Positions 51,901 to 60,647 of a stretch of 64,000 nt of DNA are shown one piece after another (positions within the stretch are counted from its first letter, which is position 1; every line of letters starts with the position of its first letter). The notes under the pieces were generated by a model. That model was not told the DNA's origin. It saw only the letters and a list, made by a program, of their open reading frames with translations, and searched no databases. The stretch is taken from the NCBI RefSeq assembly GCF_002086275.1, contig NZ_MVHT01000019.1:1-64000 (forward strand). Reading direction: 5' to 3'. A program made the translations under genes and the position numbers. The stretch comes from Mycobacterium intermedium. Its GTDB lineage: Bacteria; Actinomycetota; Actinomycetes; Mycobacteriales; Mycobacteriaceae.

Positions 51901-52287
51901 CTACGGACCGCGTCGACCGGGGACGCCGCCAGCATCGGAACGCCAGTACCGGAAGAGGACGCGACCCAACACGATCGCTTCACCGTATTTCCGCGAGTCG
52001 TCCGTGACGAGCGGATTGTCGCCCTCGATCCACCAGCCGTCCCCATGTGGCCGTATCGCCCGTTTGACGACGAGCAGGTCCGGTCGGCTGCGGAATCGCG
52101 CGATCACCACGTCGCCCGGCCGCACTCGGCGCACCGGGTAAGCCACCAGCGCGTCACCGTCACGCAGCGTCGGCACCATCGAGGGCCCGGACACTCCGAC
52201 TCGCAACGCCCGCGACACCAGCCACCCGACCGCCGCGCCCGCGGCGGCAAGTACTACCACGACCGTCCTGCGCCGCACCGGGGTCAC
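51901..52287 (-). CDS. sodX: Signal peptidase-like Ni-SOD maturation protease
   Basis: 128-residue S26-family serine protease with one N-terminal membrane helix (8-28). The Ser/Lys dyad is Ser36 in SGPSMVPTL and Lys75 in VVKRAI. This short form, next to a nickel superoxide dismutase gene, matches SodX, which removes the N-terminal propeptide so that His1 can bind nickel. It is divergent from sodN with about 195 bases between them, presumably sharing a regulatory region. Confidence 0.88.
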   Translation of the reverse strand: MTPVRRRTVVVVLAAAGAAVGWLVSRALRVGVSGPSMVPTLRDGDALVAYPVRRVRPGDVVIARFRSRPDLLVVKRAIRPHGDGWWIEGDNPLVTDDSRKYGEAIVLGRVLFRYWRSDAGGVPGRRGP

Positions 52288-52482
52288 AGCCGAACCGTAC
52301 CGTCCGCTTACGAGACCACCAGGCCGCGATGTCAGCCGCCGCCCGAAATTCCGTCCAGGTTCTGCATCGGTTTATCTGGTGTTTTAGCGGTAGGGTCGCC
52401 AGTAAGGAGACCGAACACCGCTCTCCGTGCGCGAACAGACATTCGCGCAGCCACACCGAAGTTTGCGTTGTTGGAGGATCGA

Positions 52483-52887
52483 ATGCGACTGCCGAGCTTT
52501 CTCGCCCCTAACCTCATCGCTCGTGCGCACTGCGACCTGCCTTGCGGTGTGTACGACCCGGCCCAGGCGCGAATCGAGGCCGAGTCGATCAAGGCCATCG
52601 CCGAGAAGTACCAGGCGAACGAGGACCCCGAGTTCCGCACCCGGGCGCTGATCATCAAGGAGCAGCGTTCCGAACTCGTCAAGCACCACCTGTGGGTGCT
52701 GTGGACCGACTACTTCAAGCCGCCTCACTTCGAGAAGTACCCCCAGCTTCACCAGTTGGTGAACGAAGCCACCAAGCTCGCCGGCGCCGGCGGTACCAAG
52801 GGCTCCATCGACCCGCAGGTTGCGCAGCAACTCCTCGACAAGATCGACGAGATCGCCAAGATCTTCTGGGAGACCAAGCAAGCCTGA
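52483..52887 (+). CDS. sodN: Nickel-containing superoxide dismutase
   Basis: 134 residues. Removal of a 15-residue propeptide (MRLPSFLAPNLIARA) exposes HCDLPCGVYDP, the nickel hook, with ligands His1, Cys2 and Cys6 and catalytic Tyr9 exactly as in Streptomyces Ni-SOD. The rest is a four-helix bundle, and mature length (119) fits the 117 I recall. ATG 52483 has GGAGG 6 bases upstream; an open frame running upstream to 52045 is spurious. Detoxifies superoxide, probably cytosolic or near the membrane. Confidence 0.95.
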   Translation: MRLPSFLAPNLIARAHCDLPCGVYDPAQARIEAESIKAIAEKYQANEDPEFRTRALIIKEQRSELVKHHLWVLWTDYFKPPHFEKYPQLHQLVNEATKLAGAGGTKGSIDPQVAQQLLDKIDEIAKIFWETKQA

Positions 52888-52925
52888 TCGGCACCTGTTG
52901 TCCTGTCACGGCGCGGTCGGCCGGG

Positions 52926-55052
52926 TCAGTCAGAACCGGTCAGGAGCTCCCAGTCGGCGGGCAACCCTTGCGTCTTGACCTGCTGTCCCTCGGCCTCGAT
53001 GTGCACCGTCAGGTTGCCGAGTCGCAGATCGGTGAGTACGACGCGTCCCCAGGCGGCAGGCAATTGGGCCGCCACGGACAAACGTCGGTGTGGCACGTCG
53101 GGGTCCAGACCCAAAAACGATCGCAGCAACAGCAGCGGCGCGGCGCTCGCCCAGGCTTGCGGGGAACACGACGTGGGATAGGGCACCGGGGTGCGGAACT
53201 GGGAGCGGGGGAAGCCGCAGAACAACTCGGGTAATCGCCCGCCGAACGCCTCCGCCGCGTCGAGCAGGCCGGTGGTCAGCCGTTCGGCGAGTGCGACGGC
53301 GCCGGGCAAATGGCGGTACCGCAGCAGTCCGGCCACCGCGATTGCGGTGTCGTGCGGCCACACCGAGCCGTTGTGGTAACTCATCGGGTTGTAGGCGCCC
53401 ATCGTCGTCGCCAACGTGCGCAAACCGAACCCGGAGTCCATCTCGAGGCCCGAGAGCCGTTCGATGAGCACCGCGGCATGCTCGTCCGACGCAATCCCCG
53501 TCCACAGGCAATGGCCGACATTGCTGGTCAGTGCATCAACCGGGCGTTTTCGGCCGTCCAGGGCGAACGCGTACCAGCCCTGTTCGGGCAGCCAGAAGGC
53601 GTTGTGAAACTCCCTGCGCAAGGTTTGCGCGCGCTCGCGCAACAGCGCCGCCGCGGCCGCGTCGCCGAACGCGTCGGCGAGCTCGGCCCGCCCGAGCAAC
53701 GCGGCATAGAGGTAGCCCTGGGCTTCACACAGTGCGATCGGCGGGTCGGCCGCACGCCCGGCGGCGTCCGCGAGGGCGTTGAAGCTGTCCTTCCACCCCT
53801 GGTTGATCAGGCCACGGTCGGTGGCGCGCTGATATTCGATGAAGCCGTCGCCGTCACGGTCGCCGTAGCGTTCCGCCCAGGCCAGTGCCGCGTCGGCCGC
53901 GGGCAACAGCGATCGCACGGCTGATTCGTCGGCGCCCCATCGCCAGCTTTCCGCCAGCAGCATCACGAACAAGGGCGTGACGTCGATCGACCCGTAATAA
54001 ATGCTGCCGCCCAGGACATCGTCACTGGCAGGGCCGCGGCGGATCTCGTGCATGATCCGGCCCGGTTCTTCCTCGGTGATCGGGTCGACGCGCCGGCCCT
54101 GCAAGTCGGCGAGTCGCTGCAGCGTGCCTATCGATAACCCGACCTCCAAGGGCAGGGCCATCCATGCGGTCAGAATGCTGTCGCGGCCGAACAGCGTCAT
54201 GAACCACGGGGCCCCCGCGGCGACGAACGAGCGGCCACGGCCGGTTTCGTCGTGCATGAGCAACGCGCCCAGGTCGCTTTCGGTCTGGCGCAAAACCTGC
54301 GTCAGCAGCGGGTAGTCGGTGACGACGGTGGTCGCCGTGCTCCGCCACGCCTTGATCTTGCGGGCCGGAGCACTGGAATGCACGTCCTCGCCGCGCGTGA
54401 ACCGCGTAGTGATCTTCTGGTTGGCCCACGTCGGCTGCACCACAATCTCGGTCTGCCAGCGCCCCCGCGGCGGCACCACCACCCGCCAGTTCAGCGAACC
54501 GGGCAGCACGATGGGGTCACCGGTCGCCGCGACCGTCAGGCCTCGCACCTGATCACCCGGCTCACGCAAGACGAGCTCGCCGTCGACGACGGCCATGTCG
54601 GCACCGGGCACCGCGACACGCCCCGCCTTGACCTCGAATAGATCGGCGAAGTCGGCGTCGGCATGCAGCTCCAGCGACACCACAGTGCTCTCGTCGTCGA
54701 GGTTGTGCAGCGAAATGGTTTCGCGGAGCCCGTCGGCGATCAACCGCTCGCGAACCACGAGCAACGTGCTGTCGGCTCGTCCGGCGCGCGGTGCCCGACG
54801 CAGAATGAATTGGGCCGCAAAGGCTTCCGTCGGCTCCACGGACAACGACTCGGGGGCCTGGCCGTCGACCCGCAGTTCCCAACGTGACAGCACCCGCGCG
54901 TCACGGAAGAACAGTCCGTGTGACGTGCCGAGCAGCACGTCGCCACGCCGGTCGGAGAGGCAGAATGTCGCCCCTTCGACCAGTGTCACGTTCTCGGCGC
55001 CCGAGCCGATCTGGGCGGGGGCACCGGTGTTGAACCCGCCCGAAGCAGTCAT
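52926..55052 (-). CDS. Amylo-alpha-1,6-glucosidase-like glycoside hydrolase
   Basis: 708 residues. The N-terminal ~300 residues form the beta-rich GDE_N_bis domain (TSHGLFFRDARVLSRWELRV); the rest is an (alpha/alpha)6 barrel like glycogen debranching enzymes, with FGRDSILTAWMALPL, GYIEYQR-like DGFIEYQRATDRGL, and YHNGSVWPHDTAI. It may trim branched glucans or a related storage/capsular glycan. Its start overlaps the stop of the glycosyltransferase by 4 bases. No signal peptide, so it acts in the cytosol. Confidence 0.88.
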   Translation of the reverse strand: MTASGGFNTGAPAQIGSGAENVTLVEGATFCLSDRRGDVLLGTSHGLFFRDARVLSRWELRVDGQAPESLSVEPTEAFAAQFILRRAPRAGRADSTLLVVRERLIADGLRETISLHNLDDESTVVSLELHADADFADLFEVKAGRVAVPGADMAVVDGELVLREPGDQVRGLTVAATGDPIVLPGSLNWRVVVPPRGRWQTEIVVQPTWANQKITTRFTRGEDVHSSAPARKIKAWRSTATTVVTDYPLLTQVLRQTESDLGALLMHDETGRGRSFVAAGAPWFMTLFGRDSILTAWMALPLEVGLSIGTLQRLADLQGRRVDPITEEEPGRIMHEIRRGPASDDVLGGSIYYGSIDVTPLFVMLLAESWRWGADESAVRSLLPAADAALAWAERYGDRDGDGFIEYQRATDRGLINQGWKDSFNALADAAGRAADPPIALCEAQGYLYAALLGRAELADAFGDAAAAALLRERAQTLRREFHNAFWLPEQGWYAFALDGRKRPVDALTSNVGHCLWTGIASDEHAAVLIERLSGLEMDSGFGLRTLATTMGAYNPMSYHNGSVWPHDTAIAVAGLLRYRHLPGAVALAERLTTGLLDAAEAFGGRLPELFCGFPRSQFRTPVPYPTSCSPQAWASAAPLLLLRSFLGLDPDVPHRRLSVAAQLPAAWGRVVLTDLRLGNLTVHIEAEGQQVKTQGLPADWELLTGSD

Positions 55053-56236
55053 GCAGTGGCCTTGTCACTCAGTTCCCGGACCAGCGAGCGCTGCGCCGTC
55101 GGTTCCACCATTCCTGATGTTCCGGACTGAATCACGTGCTGCCGCTTGACCTTTCGATAGATCCGCTCGTAGCCGCTACCCAGTCGCACGACGTCGAAGT
55201 TGGTTGCGACATGGTGGCGGCAGGCCTGCGGATCGACGGTGGACGCCTGTTCGATCGCGGCCGGCAGGTCGGCGGGATCGTCGCGGACGAAGCCCGTCAC
55301 ACCGTCGACAACCACCTCTGGCACCGCGCCACCGCGCAGCGCGACAACCGGGGTACCGCACGCCATCGCTTCGATCATCACGATCCCGAACGGTTCCTCC
55401 CACTGCACCGGGAACAGCAGGCACCGCGCTTCGGCCAACAGCTTGCGCTTGCTGACCGCGTCGGCCTCGCCGAACAGATGGTCGGTGTCAGTGAGCAGCG
55501 GTCGCACACATTCCTCGAAGTACTCCTTCTCCGCGGGCTCGCTGCACTTGCCGGCGAGGACGAGCGGAATACCCGCCTCGTGCGCGGCCTGCACGGCCAG
55601 ATGCGCGCCCTTGTACGGCGCGAACCGCCCCAGGAACAAGGCGTAGTCACCCTTGTCCGGCTGATACGGCCAATCGTTGATCCGCAACGCATTGTGTACG
55701 CGCCCAACCCAATTCAGGTCGGGTGCCAGTTCGCGCTGACGGTCACTGATGGCCACCAGACCCACGTCCGGGCCGAGTTCGCGGTAGTACGGGTACAGGT
55801 CGTCATCGACGGGCCCGTGCACGGTCGCCACCACCGGCAGCCCCATGGCCTGATAGGCCGGTGCGTTCAACGGGCCGGCGAAGGTGTGGTCGTGCACGAC
55901 ATCGACACCTTGGTCCGCCGCGATTCGGGCGATCGCGCTGCGCACCTTCAACGCGTGCATCACCTCGGGGTAGGGCTCCCCCAACCGCTCCGGCATCGTG
56001 CGGCTCCACAACGGCACGAACTGCGCCGCGGTCCGCCCCTTTCCGGCACCGATCACGGTGACGTGGTGGCCGCGCGCGACGAGGGTGTCGGCGAGGTCGG
56101 CGACGACGGCCTCGACACCGCCGTAGCCGGTCGGCGGGATGTCGAAATACGGCGGTGCGACCATCACGATCCGCAGTGGACGAGCGGACTCCGCACCATC
56201 AGACCAAAACACGAAATCAGCACCGCGCATGGACAT
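55049..56236 (-). CDS. GT-B family 4 glycosyltransferase
   Basis: 395 residues. The N-terminal half has PPTGYGGVEAVVADLADTL and the family 4 donor site EEPFGIVMIEAMACGTPVVA with the GRFAPYKGAHLAV loop. Cytosolic, retaining type. ATG 56236 has GGAGGGAGGG just upstream; the second ATG at 56230 has better spacing. It is translated together with the amylo-glucosidase. A CIRCE element ends 28 bases upstream of the start codon, so HrcA control is expected. Confidence 0.9.
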   Translation of the reverse strand: MSMRGADFVFWSDGAESARPLRIVMVAPPYFDIPPTGYGGVEAVVADLADTLVARGHHVTVIGAGKGRTAAQFVPLWSRTMPERLGEPYPEVMHALKVRSAIARIAADQGVDVVHDHTFAGPLNAPAYQAMGLPVVATVHGPVDDDLYPYYRELGPDVGLVAISDRQRELAPDLNWVGRVHNALRINDWPYQPDKGDYALFLGRFAPYKGAHLAVQAAHEAGIPLVLAGKCSEPAEKEYFEECVRPLLTDTDHLFGEADAVSKRKLLAEARCLLFPVQWEEPFGIVMIEAMACGTPVVALRGGAVPEVVVDGVTGFVRDDPADLPAAIEQASTVDPQACRHHVATNFDVVRLGSGYERIYRKVKRQHVIQSGTSGMVEPTAQRSLVRELSDKATA

Positions 56237-56263
56237 TTCCCTCCCTCCGCTTCACCACACGCG

Positions 56264-56290
56264 TTAGCACTCTCCCTCTATGAGTGCCAA
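56264..56290 (-). promoter_or_regulatory. CIRCE operator (HrcA binding site)
   Basis: TTAGCACTC, nine bases TCCCTCTAT, GAGTGCCAA. This matches the CIRCE consensus TTAGCACTC-N9-GAGTGCTAA at 17 of 18 positions with exact spacing. It sits 28 bases before the glycosyltransferase start codon, the usual operator position overlapping or following a promoter. Read on the minus strand it is TTGGCACTC-N9-GAGTGCTAA. Confidence 0.9.
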
Positions 56291-56634
56291 TTATGGTCAG
56301 AAGGGCGCAGTTCGCAAGTCCCCACCGGTGGGGCCGCCCTCCCCATACAGGGACCTCTCCGTCTTCGGCGGCTGATGAACGAGTGGGGCCTCCACCCGAC
56401 GCCGAATGTGTGGCGCGTGCACTCGGAATCGCCTTCGGCGGGCAACCTGCCCCACCTTCGGCGAACTCGGTGCGAGCGCCCTTCGATGCAGGTCACCCGA
56501 TAGGGATTATTGAAAACATCTGCGGTGCACTTTATTTGAGTGTTCGGCGACGACTTGGAGCAAAATTGCTGGATACGGCCAGCCCACGCGATACTCTTGC
56601 CACTTTGGCGGCCCGATGATGAGCGGGGGCAGAC
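56291..56634. other. Intergenic region between the CIRCE operator and a PE gene
   Basis: About 344 bases with no supported gene. It contains a perfect 14-base palindrome CCCCACCGGTGGGG at 56320-56333 of unknown role, and then AT-richer sequence from 56503 that probably holds the PE promoter. An open plus-strand frame (56284-56619) has no family resemblance. Confidence 0.5.
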
Positions 56635-57159
56635 ATGTCGAATGTGATCGCAATACCTGGTCTGATGGCCACGGCGGCAGCGGATTTGGCAAATATCGGT
56701 TCGACCCTGAGTGCAGCGCATGCGGCCGCCGCCCCCTCGACGAGCACACTGCCACCCGCGGCCGCTGATGAGATCTCGGCAAACATCGCTCAACTGTTCT
56801 CGGCGCACGCCCAGGACTACCAGGACCTGGCCGGGCGAGCGGCCACATTTCACCAGCAGTTTGTCGATAGATTGACCGCCGGCGCGGCCGCGTATGGCAG
56901 CGCCGAGTCGGCTAACACCGCCGCGTTGCAACCCGCTCTTGAGATTGCCAGCACGATTCCCACCGCCGCCGCCATCCAGATCCCAGCGCTGAACAGCTTC
57001 GTTGCCGCGCTGAATCTACTGCTCACCATCCTGCAGAATCCGTTCGGCTTTTTTATTGGGCCGATCATCGCTGCAGCGGTCGAAATCGTCATTTCGCTCG
57101 TTCTCCGGACCCTCATTGCCGCGATCGGCGGGATCACCTTCACCGTGCCGACTGCTTGA
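56635..57159 (+). CDS. PE family protein with short hydrophobic C-terminus
   Basis: 174 residues. PE domain 1-100 ends with the type VII export motif YGSAE (Tyr87, Glu91). The ~75 remaining residues contain two hydrophobic stretches (LNSFVAALNLLLTILQNPFG, FFIGPIIAAAVEIVISLVL), suggesting membrane insertion after export. The N-terminus MSNVIAIPGLMATAAADLAN is somewhat unusual for a PE protein. No PPE partner adjacent. Function unknown. Confidence 0.87.
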   Translation: MSNVIAIPGLMATAAADLANIGSTLSAAHAAAAPSTSTLPPAAADEISANIAQLFSAHAQDYQDLAGRAATFHQQFVDRLTAGAAAYGSAESANTAALQPALEIASTIPTAAAIQIPALNSFVAALNLLLTILQNPFGFFIGPIIAAAVEIVISLVLRTLIAAIGGITFTVPTA

Positions 57160-57424
57160 GCAGACATAGGTGGCGGCGATAAGCCGCTACCCCGAATCGG
57201 TCGTTGACGGCCGCTGACACTTATCCAATTCACAGCTTCCGCGACGCGCGCCGCAGATACTATTTGCGCAGCGTGAGCGTAATTTGCTGATCAACCACTC
57301 CAAATGGTTTCGATCCATAGGAGTCGTCCATGAGCGTGCTTGGACATGCGGAGTTGTCCGCCGCCCCGCTGATCCTCTATACATAAGTTGCGCATGCGCA
57401 ATTAACTTGGCGAAAGGCTGGTAG

Positions 57425-57883
57425 ATGAGGTTCAACAGGCTCGCCGCGACCGCTGCACTACTATCCAGCCTTTTGCTCAGCGCGAGCGCCGGGGCACAAC
57501 CATCAGCCAGAGCCGAGGTCCCGGTCATGGAAGGTGTCTATACCTACCTGGACGAGGACGGGGACACCTCGACCTGGACCATCCGGACGGTGTGCTCCCC
57601 TCAGTGCGTCGCCCATGTGACAACGACGCCGGGCCATGGTTTCGCCGCTCCCCTGGTCAACGGTCGTCACACCGTGACAAGGACGGTCCCGGACGGCATC
57701 ACATGTCCCGCCTACATGCTTGGCGACAACGGTTCGTTGTGGGATGGCGGCGTGTATCCGGTCACCGTCCACCAATGGTGGGATCCGGCCTCGCTTCGCG
57801 GTGAAGCCGACTTTTTGAGCAGCTCAGCGTGGTGCGGCATTCCCGACCCGCATGACACATTCACCCTCACGCGCATCGGCTAG
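57425..57883 (+). CDS. Secreted protein of unknown function
   Basis: 152 residues with a clear signal peptide (RFNRLAATAALLSSLLLSAS, cleavage after ASAGA or SARA). The mature ~120 residues contain four cysteines (TVCSPQC, ITCPAYM, AWCGIPD) likely forming two disulfides, and a YTYLDEDGDTSTWTIRTVC segment. This resembles small exported mycobacterial proteins of beta structure. ATG 57425 has AAAGG upstream. Followed by the first triple repeat, which serves the next gene. Confidence 0.8.
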   Translation: MRFNRLAATAALLSSLLLSASAGAQPSARAEVPVMEGVYTYLDEDGDTSTWTIRTVCSPQCVAHVTTTPGHGFAAPLVNGRHTVTRTVPDGITCPAYMLGDNGSLWDGGVYPVTVHQWWDPASLRGEADFLSSSAWCGIPDPHDTFTLTRIG

Positions 57884-57925
57884 CGACTGACGTGCCGGCG
57901 CGGCGCCGCCGCGGACCGAGGGCCT

Positions 57926-57958
57926 CAAGATCTCTGCAAGGATTCCGCAAGCGCTGCC
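57926..57958 (+). promoter_or_regulatory. Triple 11-bp direct repeat (SARP-like site) upstream of hydrolase gene
   Basis: Three consecutive 11-base units: CAAGATCTCTG, CAAGGATTCCG, CAAGCGCTGCC. The CAAGnnn heptads are spaced by four bases, one helical turn apart. It lies 65 bases before the start codon of the alpha/beta hydrolase. The same arrangement recurs at 61523 and 62050. Confidence 0.65.
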
Positions 57959-57978
57959 CTGGAAGCTTCTTTCTAACA

Positions 57979-57994
57979 GGCCGGCATGCCGGCC
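57979..57994 (+). repeat. Perfect 16-bp palindrome in the hydrolase leader
   Basis: GGCCGGCATGCCGGCC, perfect inverted repeat with no loop, 29 bases before the hydrolase start. It could be an operator, a leader hairpin over the ribosome site, or chance in GC-rich DNA. Confidence 0.6.
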
Positions 57995-58023
57995 CTCCCG
58001 GGGGAAGAAAGGGACCGACCACC

Positions 58024-59019
58024 ATGGGCACCACGCCACGCCGCCACCTGCGGCCAGTACGCGACATCAGCGCACCCACACTGCACCACATCACCATCCA
58101 CGGCCACCGCCGCGCCTTCCGCATCGCCGGATCCGGCCCGGTGATCGTGCTGCTGCACGGCGTCGGCGACAACTCCACCACCTGGCAACCCATCCACACC
58201 AAACTCGCCCAACGCTTCACCGTCATCGCCCCTGACCTGCTCGGCCACGGCGAATCCGACAAGCCCCGCGCCGACTACTCCCTGGCCGCCTTCGCCAACG
58301 GACTACGCGACCTACTCACCGCCCTCGAGATCGACCGCGTCACCCTGATCGGGCACTCCCTGGGCGGTGGCATCGCCGCACAGTTCACCTACCAATACCC
58401 CGAAATGGTCGAACGCGTCGTGCTCGTCAGCGCCGGCGGCGTCAGCACCGACGTCAGCACCGCGCTACGCTTGGCCGCCCTGCCCGGCGGCGCCGAAGCC
58501 CTCACCGCCCTGCAACTGCCCGGCGCCCTGCCCGCCGTCGAACTGCTCGGCCGCACCGTCGGAAAACTCTTGGGCGCCAACAAATTCACCCGCGACCTAC
58601 CCAGCCTGCCCCGCCTGGCCCGCGGCCTGGCCAAACCCGGCGCCGTCGACGCCTTCGCCCGCACCCTGCGCTCGGTGGTCGACACCCGCGGCCAATACAT
58701 CACCATGCTCGACCGCACCTACCTCACCCAAGACCTGCCCATCCAGATCATCTGGGGCAACGACGACATGATCATTCCCGTCAAGCACGCCCACCTCGCC
58801 CACCAGCACATCCCGGGCTCCCGGCTGGAAATCTTCGAAGACTCCGGACACATGCCCCACGCCGACCACCCCGACCGCTTCGTGCGCATCGTCGAACAAT
58901 TCATCGACAGCACCGAACCCTTCACCTACGACCCCGACCTCCACCGCCTCGCGCTGCAAACCGGCGTCCGCCAGGTCCCCGACTACGAGCGGGATGACAA
59001 CGAGTCCGACCTCGCTTAG
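58024..59019 (+). CDS. Alpha/beta hydrolase
   Basis: 331 residues. Nucleophile Ser in LIGHSLGGGIAAQFTYQ, acid Asp in WGNDDMIIPV and His in DSGHMPHADHPDRF. Oxyanion motif VLLHGVGDNSTTW. Probably an esterase or lipase on acyl substrates, resembling Rv2715 (from memory). The codon use is unusually C-ending, as if highly expressed. ATG 58024 with GAAAGGGA ribosome site; the frame upstream to 57892 is not used. The triple repeat at 57926 and a palindrome lie in its leader. Confidence 0.88.
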   Translation: MGTTPRRHLRPVRDISAPTLHHITIHGHRRAFRIAGSGPVIVLLHGVGDNSTTWQPIHTKLAQRFTVIAPDLLGHGESDKPRADYSLAAFANGLRDLLTALEIDRVTLIGHSLGGGIAAQFTYQYPEMVERVVLVSAGGVSTDVSTALRLAALPGGAEALTALQLPGALPAVELLGRTVGKLLGANKFTRDLPSLPRLARGLAKPGAVDAFARTLRSVVDTRGQYITMLDRTYLTQDLPIQIIWGNDDMIIPVKHAHLAHQHIPGSRLEIFEDSGHMPHADHPDRFVRIVEQFIDSTEPFTYDPDLHRLALQTGVRQVPDYERDDNESDLA

Positions 59020-59064
59020 TAACGTTTATGTAATAGAAGTCCGTAAACGGGGCATTATGGCTTA

Positions 59065-59802
59065 ATGGCCGTGCCCCAACGCACCGACTTGGCGCCGCAT
59101 ACCCCGAAGCGGTGGTCGCTGTCGCTCACCCTGCGATGGGTCGCCACTGTCGGCGCCGCGGTGGGCGCGGTGCTGTACTCCAACTGGTTGCTCGAATGTG
59201 TTTTCACCCGCACGTTGCTGCCCGATCCGGACTTGTACATCAGTGAATTCGCCGCCGCCGACCAGCCGTACGGGGAGTGGTTTCGGGCCTGCGATCTGGG
59301 CGCGGCGATCGTCCTGCTCATCGCGACGACGGCGGCCCTCATCGGCGTCGGGGGCACGCCGTGGACCAGACGGGGATGGTTGGCGCTCGGCGCTTTCGCC
59401 GTGGCCACAGCCCTGGACAGCACTGTGTGGAGGCTGGTGTGCGCGCCAAGTTCGGATGCCGCGTGCGCAGCCCGCGAAGCCTCGAACACAGTGCCGATAG
59501 GCCATCAACTGCACTGGCTCAGCAGTGGGGTCGTGCTGGTCGGCGCCATCGCATCGTTGCTGGCCTTCGCCGTGGCCGACCGCCGCGAATTCGCGCCGGC
59601 AGGGGTGCGCAAACTCGGTCTGTCCATGTTGGGAGCCCTGGTGGGCACTGCGATAGCGACCGGCATCGCGATCCTCATCGAAAACGCTCACGTGATTGGG
59701 ATGGTGGGGGTCGCGCAGCGCGCCGAGTTGGCCGCGTTCGCCGGCTGGCTGATCTACGTCGCGATCCGCACGGCTCGGATAAGGATCGACTCCGGCCCAT
59801 GA
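59065..59802 (+). CDS. DUF998 membrane protein
   Basis: 245 residues with about six membrane helices (RWVATVGAAVGAVLYSNWLL, ACDLGAAIVLLIATTAALIG, LHWLSSGVVLVGAIASLLAF) and an extracytoplasmic loop with paired cysteines (LVCAPSSDAACAA). This matches DUF998. Its stop overlaps the start of the next hydrolase as ATGA, so the two proteins likely work together; the function is unknown. Confidence 0.83.
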   Translation: MAVPQRTDLAPHTPKRWSLSLTLRWVATVGAAVGAVLYSNWLLECVFTRTLLPDPDLYISEFAAADQPYGEWFRACDLGAAIVLLIATTAALIGVGGTPWTRRGWLALGAFAVATALDSTVWRLVCAPSSDAACAAREASNTVPIGHQLHWLSSGVVLVGAIASLLAFAVADRREFAPAGVRKLGLSMLGALVGTAIATGIAILIENAHVIGMVGVAQRAELAAFAGWLIYVAIRTARIRIDSGP

Positions 59803-60647
59803 TCGAACGCGTCGATGTCGAAGTCGACGGCTACCGCGAGCAGATCCGCATCGACGGGAACAGCGGCCCGGTCGTGCTGTTGTGCAGCGGCCTCGGCGGT
59901 CGCGCGCTGCACTGGAGCGACACGGTCGCACACCTTGCGGATGACCACAGGGTCGTGCGATTCGACCGCCCGGGCACTCCCGTGACGCCAGCGCCGGCCA
60001 GAAATCGCCGCTGCACGGTCCGAGGCGAGGCAGACCGCATTGCCGCCGTTCTGGACGCGGTGCCGCGGTCGGAAGGTGCAGTGCTGGTGGGACATTCCGT
60101 CGGCGGCTTCTTCGCCGAGGCGTTCGCCCGTTTGTACCCCGGGCGAACCGGCGCGCTACTACTCTTGGATTCCAGCGTCGCAAACCCCCGGCGGCTCACG
60201 TTGCCGAGCCCGGTGAAACTGGCCGCCGCCGACGTCACCGCGACGTTGCTGAGCAAACTGCGCCTGGACCGCCCCCTGGCGCACGCCGGCCTCACCCTGG
60301 TGCAACGGCGGCGTCCCGGCGGTCTCGATGCCCGGATGAGGTCGGAAATACGAAACGCGGCAACCGAACCCGGATTCCTACTGGCATTGCTCACCGAGGA
60401 AGTCGCCTATCCCGACCTGGCCGCCGAGCTGTGCGGGCTGCGAGCCCGCCACCCGCTGCCCCCGATACGACGCATGGTGGCGACGGCCCACACCGGCTTG
60501 CGCACCCACTTCTGGCGCAATCAGCAGATTCGACTGGCTAAAACCCTTGAAGCAGAACACGTTACGATTTCTCCCGCCGGACATCTGGTGATGATCGAAC
60601 ACCCCCGGCGCACGGCCGACCTCATCCGCGTTCTAACCCAGGATTGA
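59799..60647 (+). CDS. Alpha/beta hydrolase coupled to the DUF998 gene
   Basis: 282 residues. Nucleophile Ser in LVGHSVGGFFAEAF and His in SPAGHLVMIEHPRR; cap region is Arg/Leu rich. ATG 59799 overlaps the DUF998 stop, which decides the start against the open frame extending back to 59277. Its last 15 bases overlap the 3' end of the opposing hydrolase gene. Confidence 0.88.
   Translation: MIERVDVEVDGYREQIRIDGNSGPVVLLCSGLGGRALHWSDTVAHLADDHRVVRFDRPGTPVTPAPARNRRCTVRGEADRIAAVLDAVPRSEGAVLVGHSVGGFFAEAFARLYPGRTGALLLLDSSVANPRRLTLPSPVKLAAADVTATLLSKLRLDRPLAHAGLTLVQRRRPGGLDARMRSEIRNAATEPGFLLALLTEEVAYPDLAAELCGLRARHPLPPIRRMVATAHTGLRTHFWRNQQIRLAKTLEAEHVTISPAGHLVMIEHPRRTADLIRVLTQD

Noticed and set aside
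52045..52482. Upstream in-frame extension of sodN to 52045
   Set aside because: It would bury the propeptide and the nickel hook inside a protein of low-complexity Arg/His/Pro; ATG 52483 has GGAGG at the right distance.
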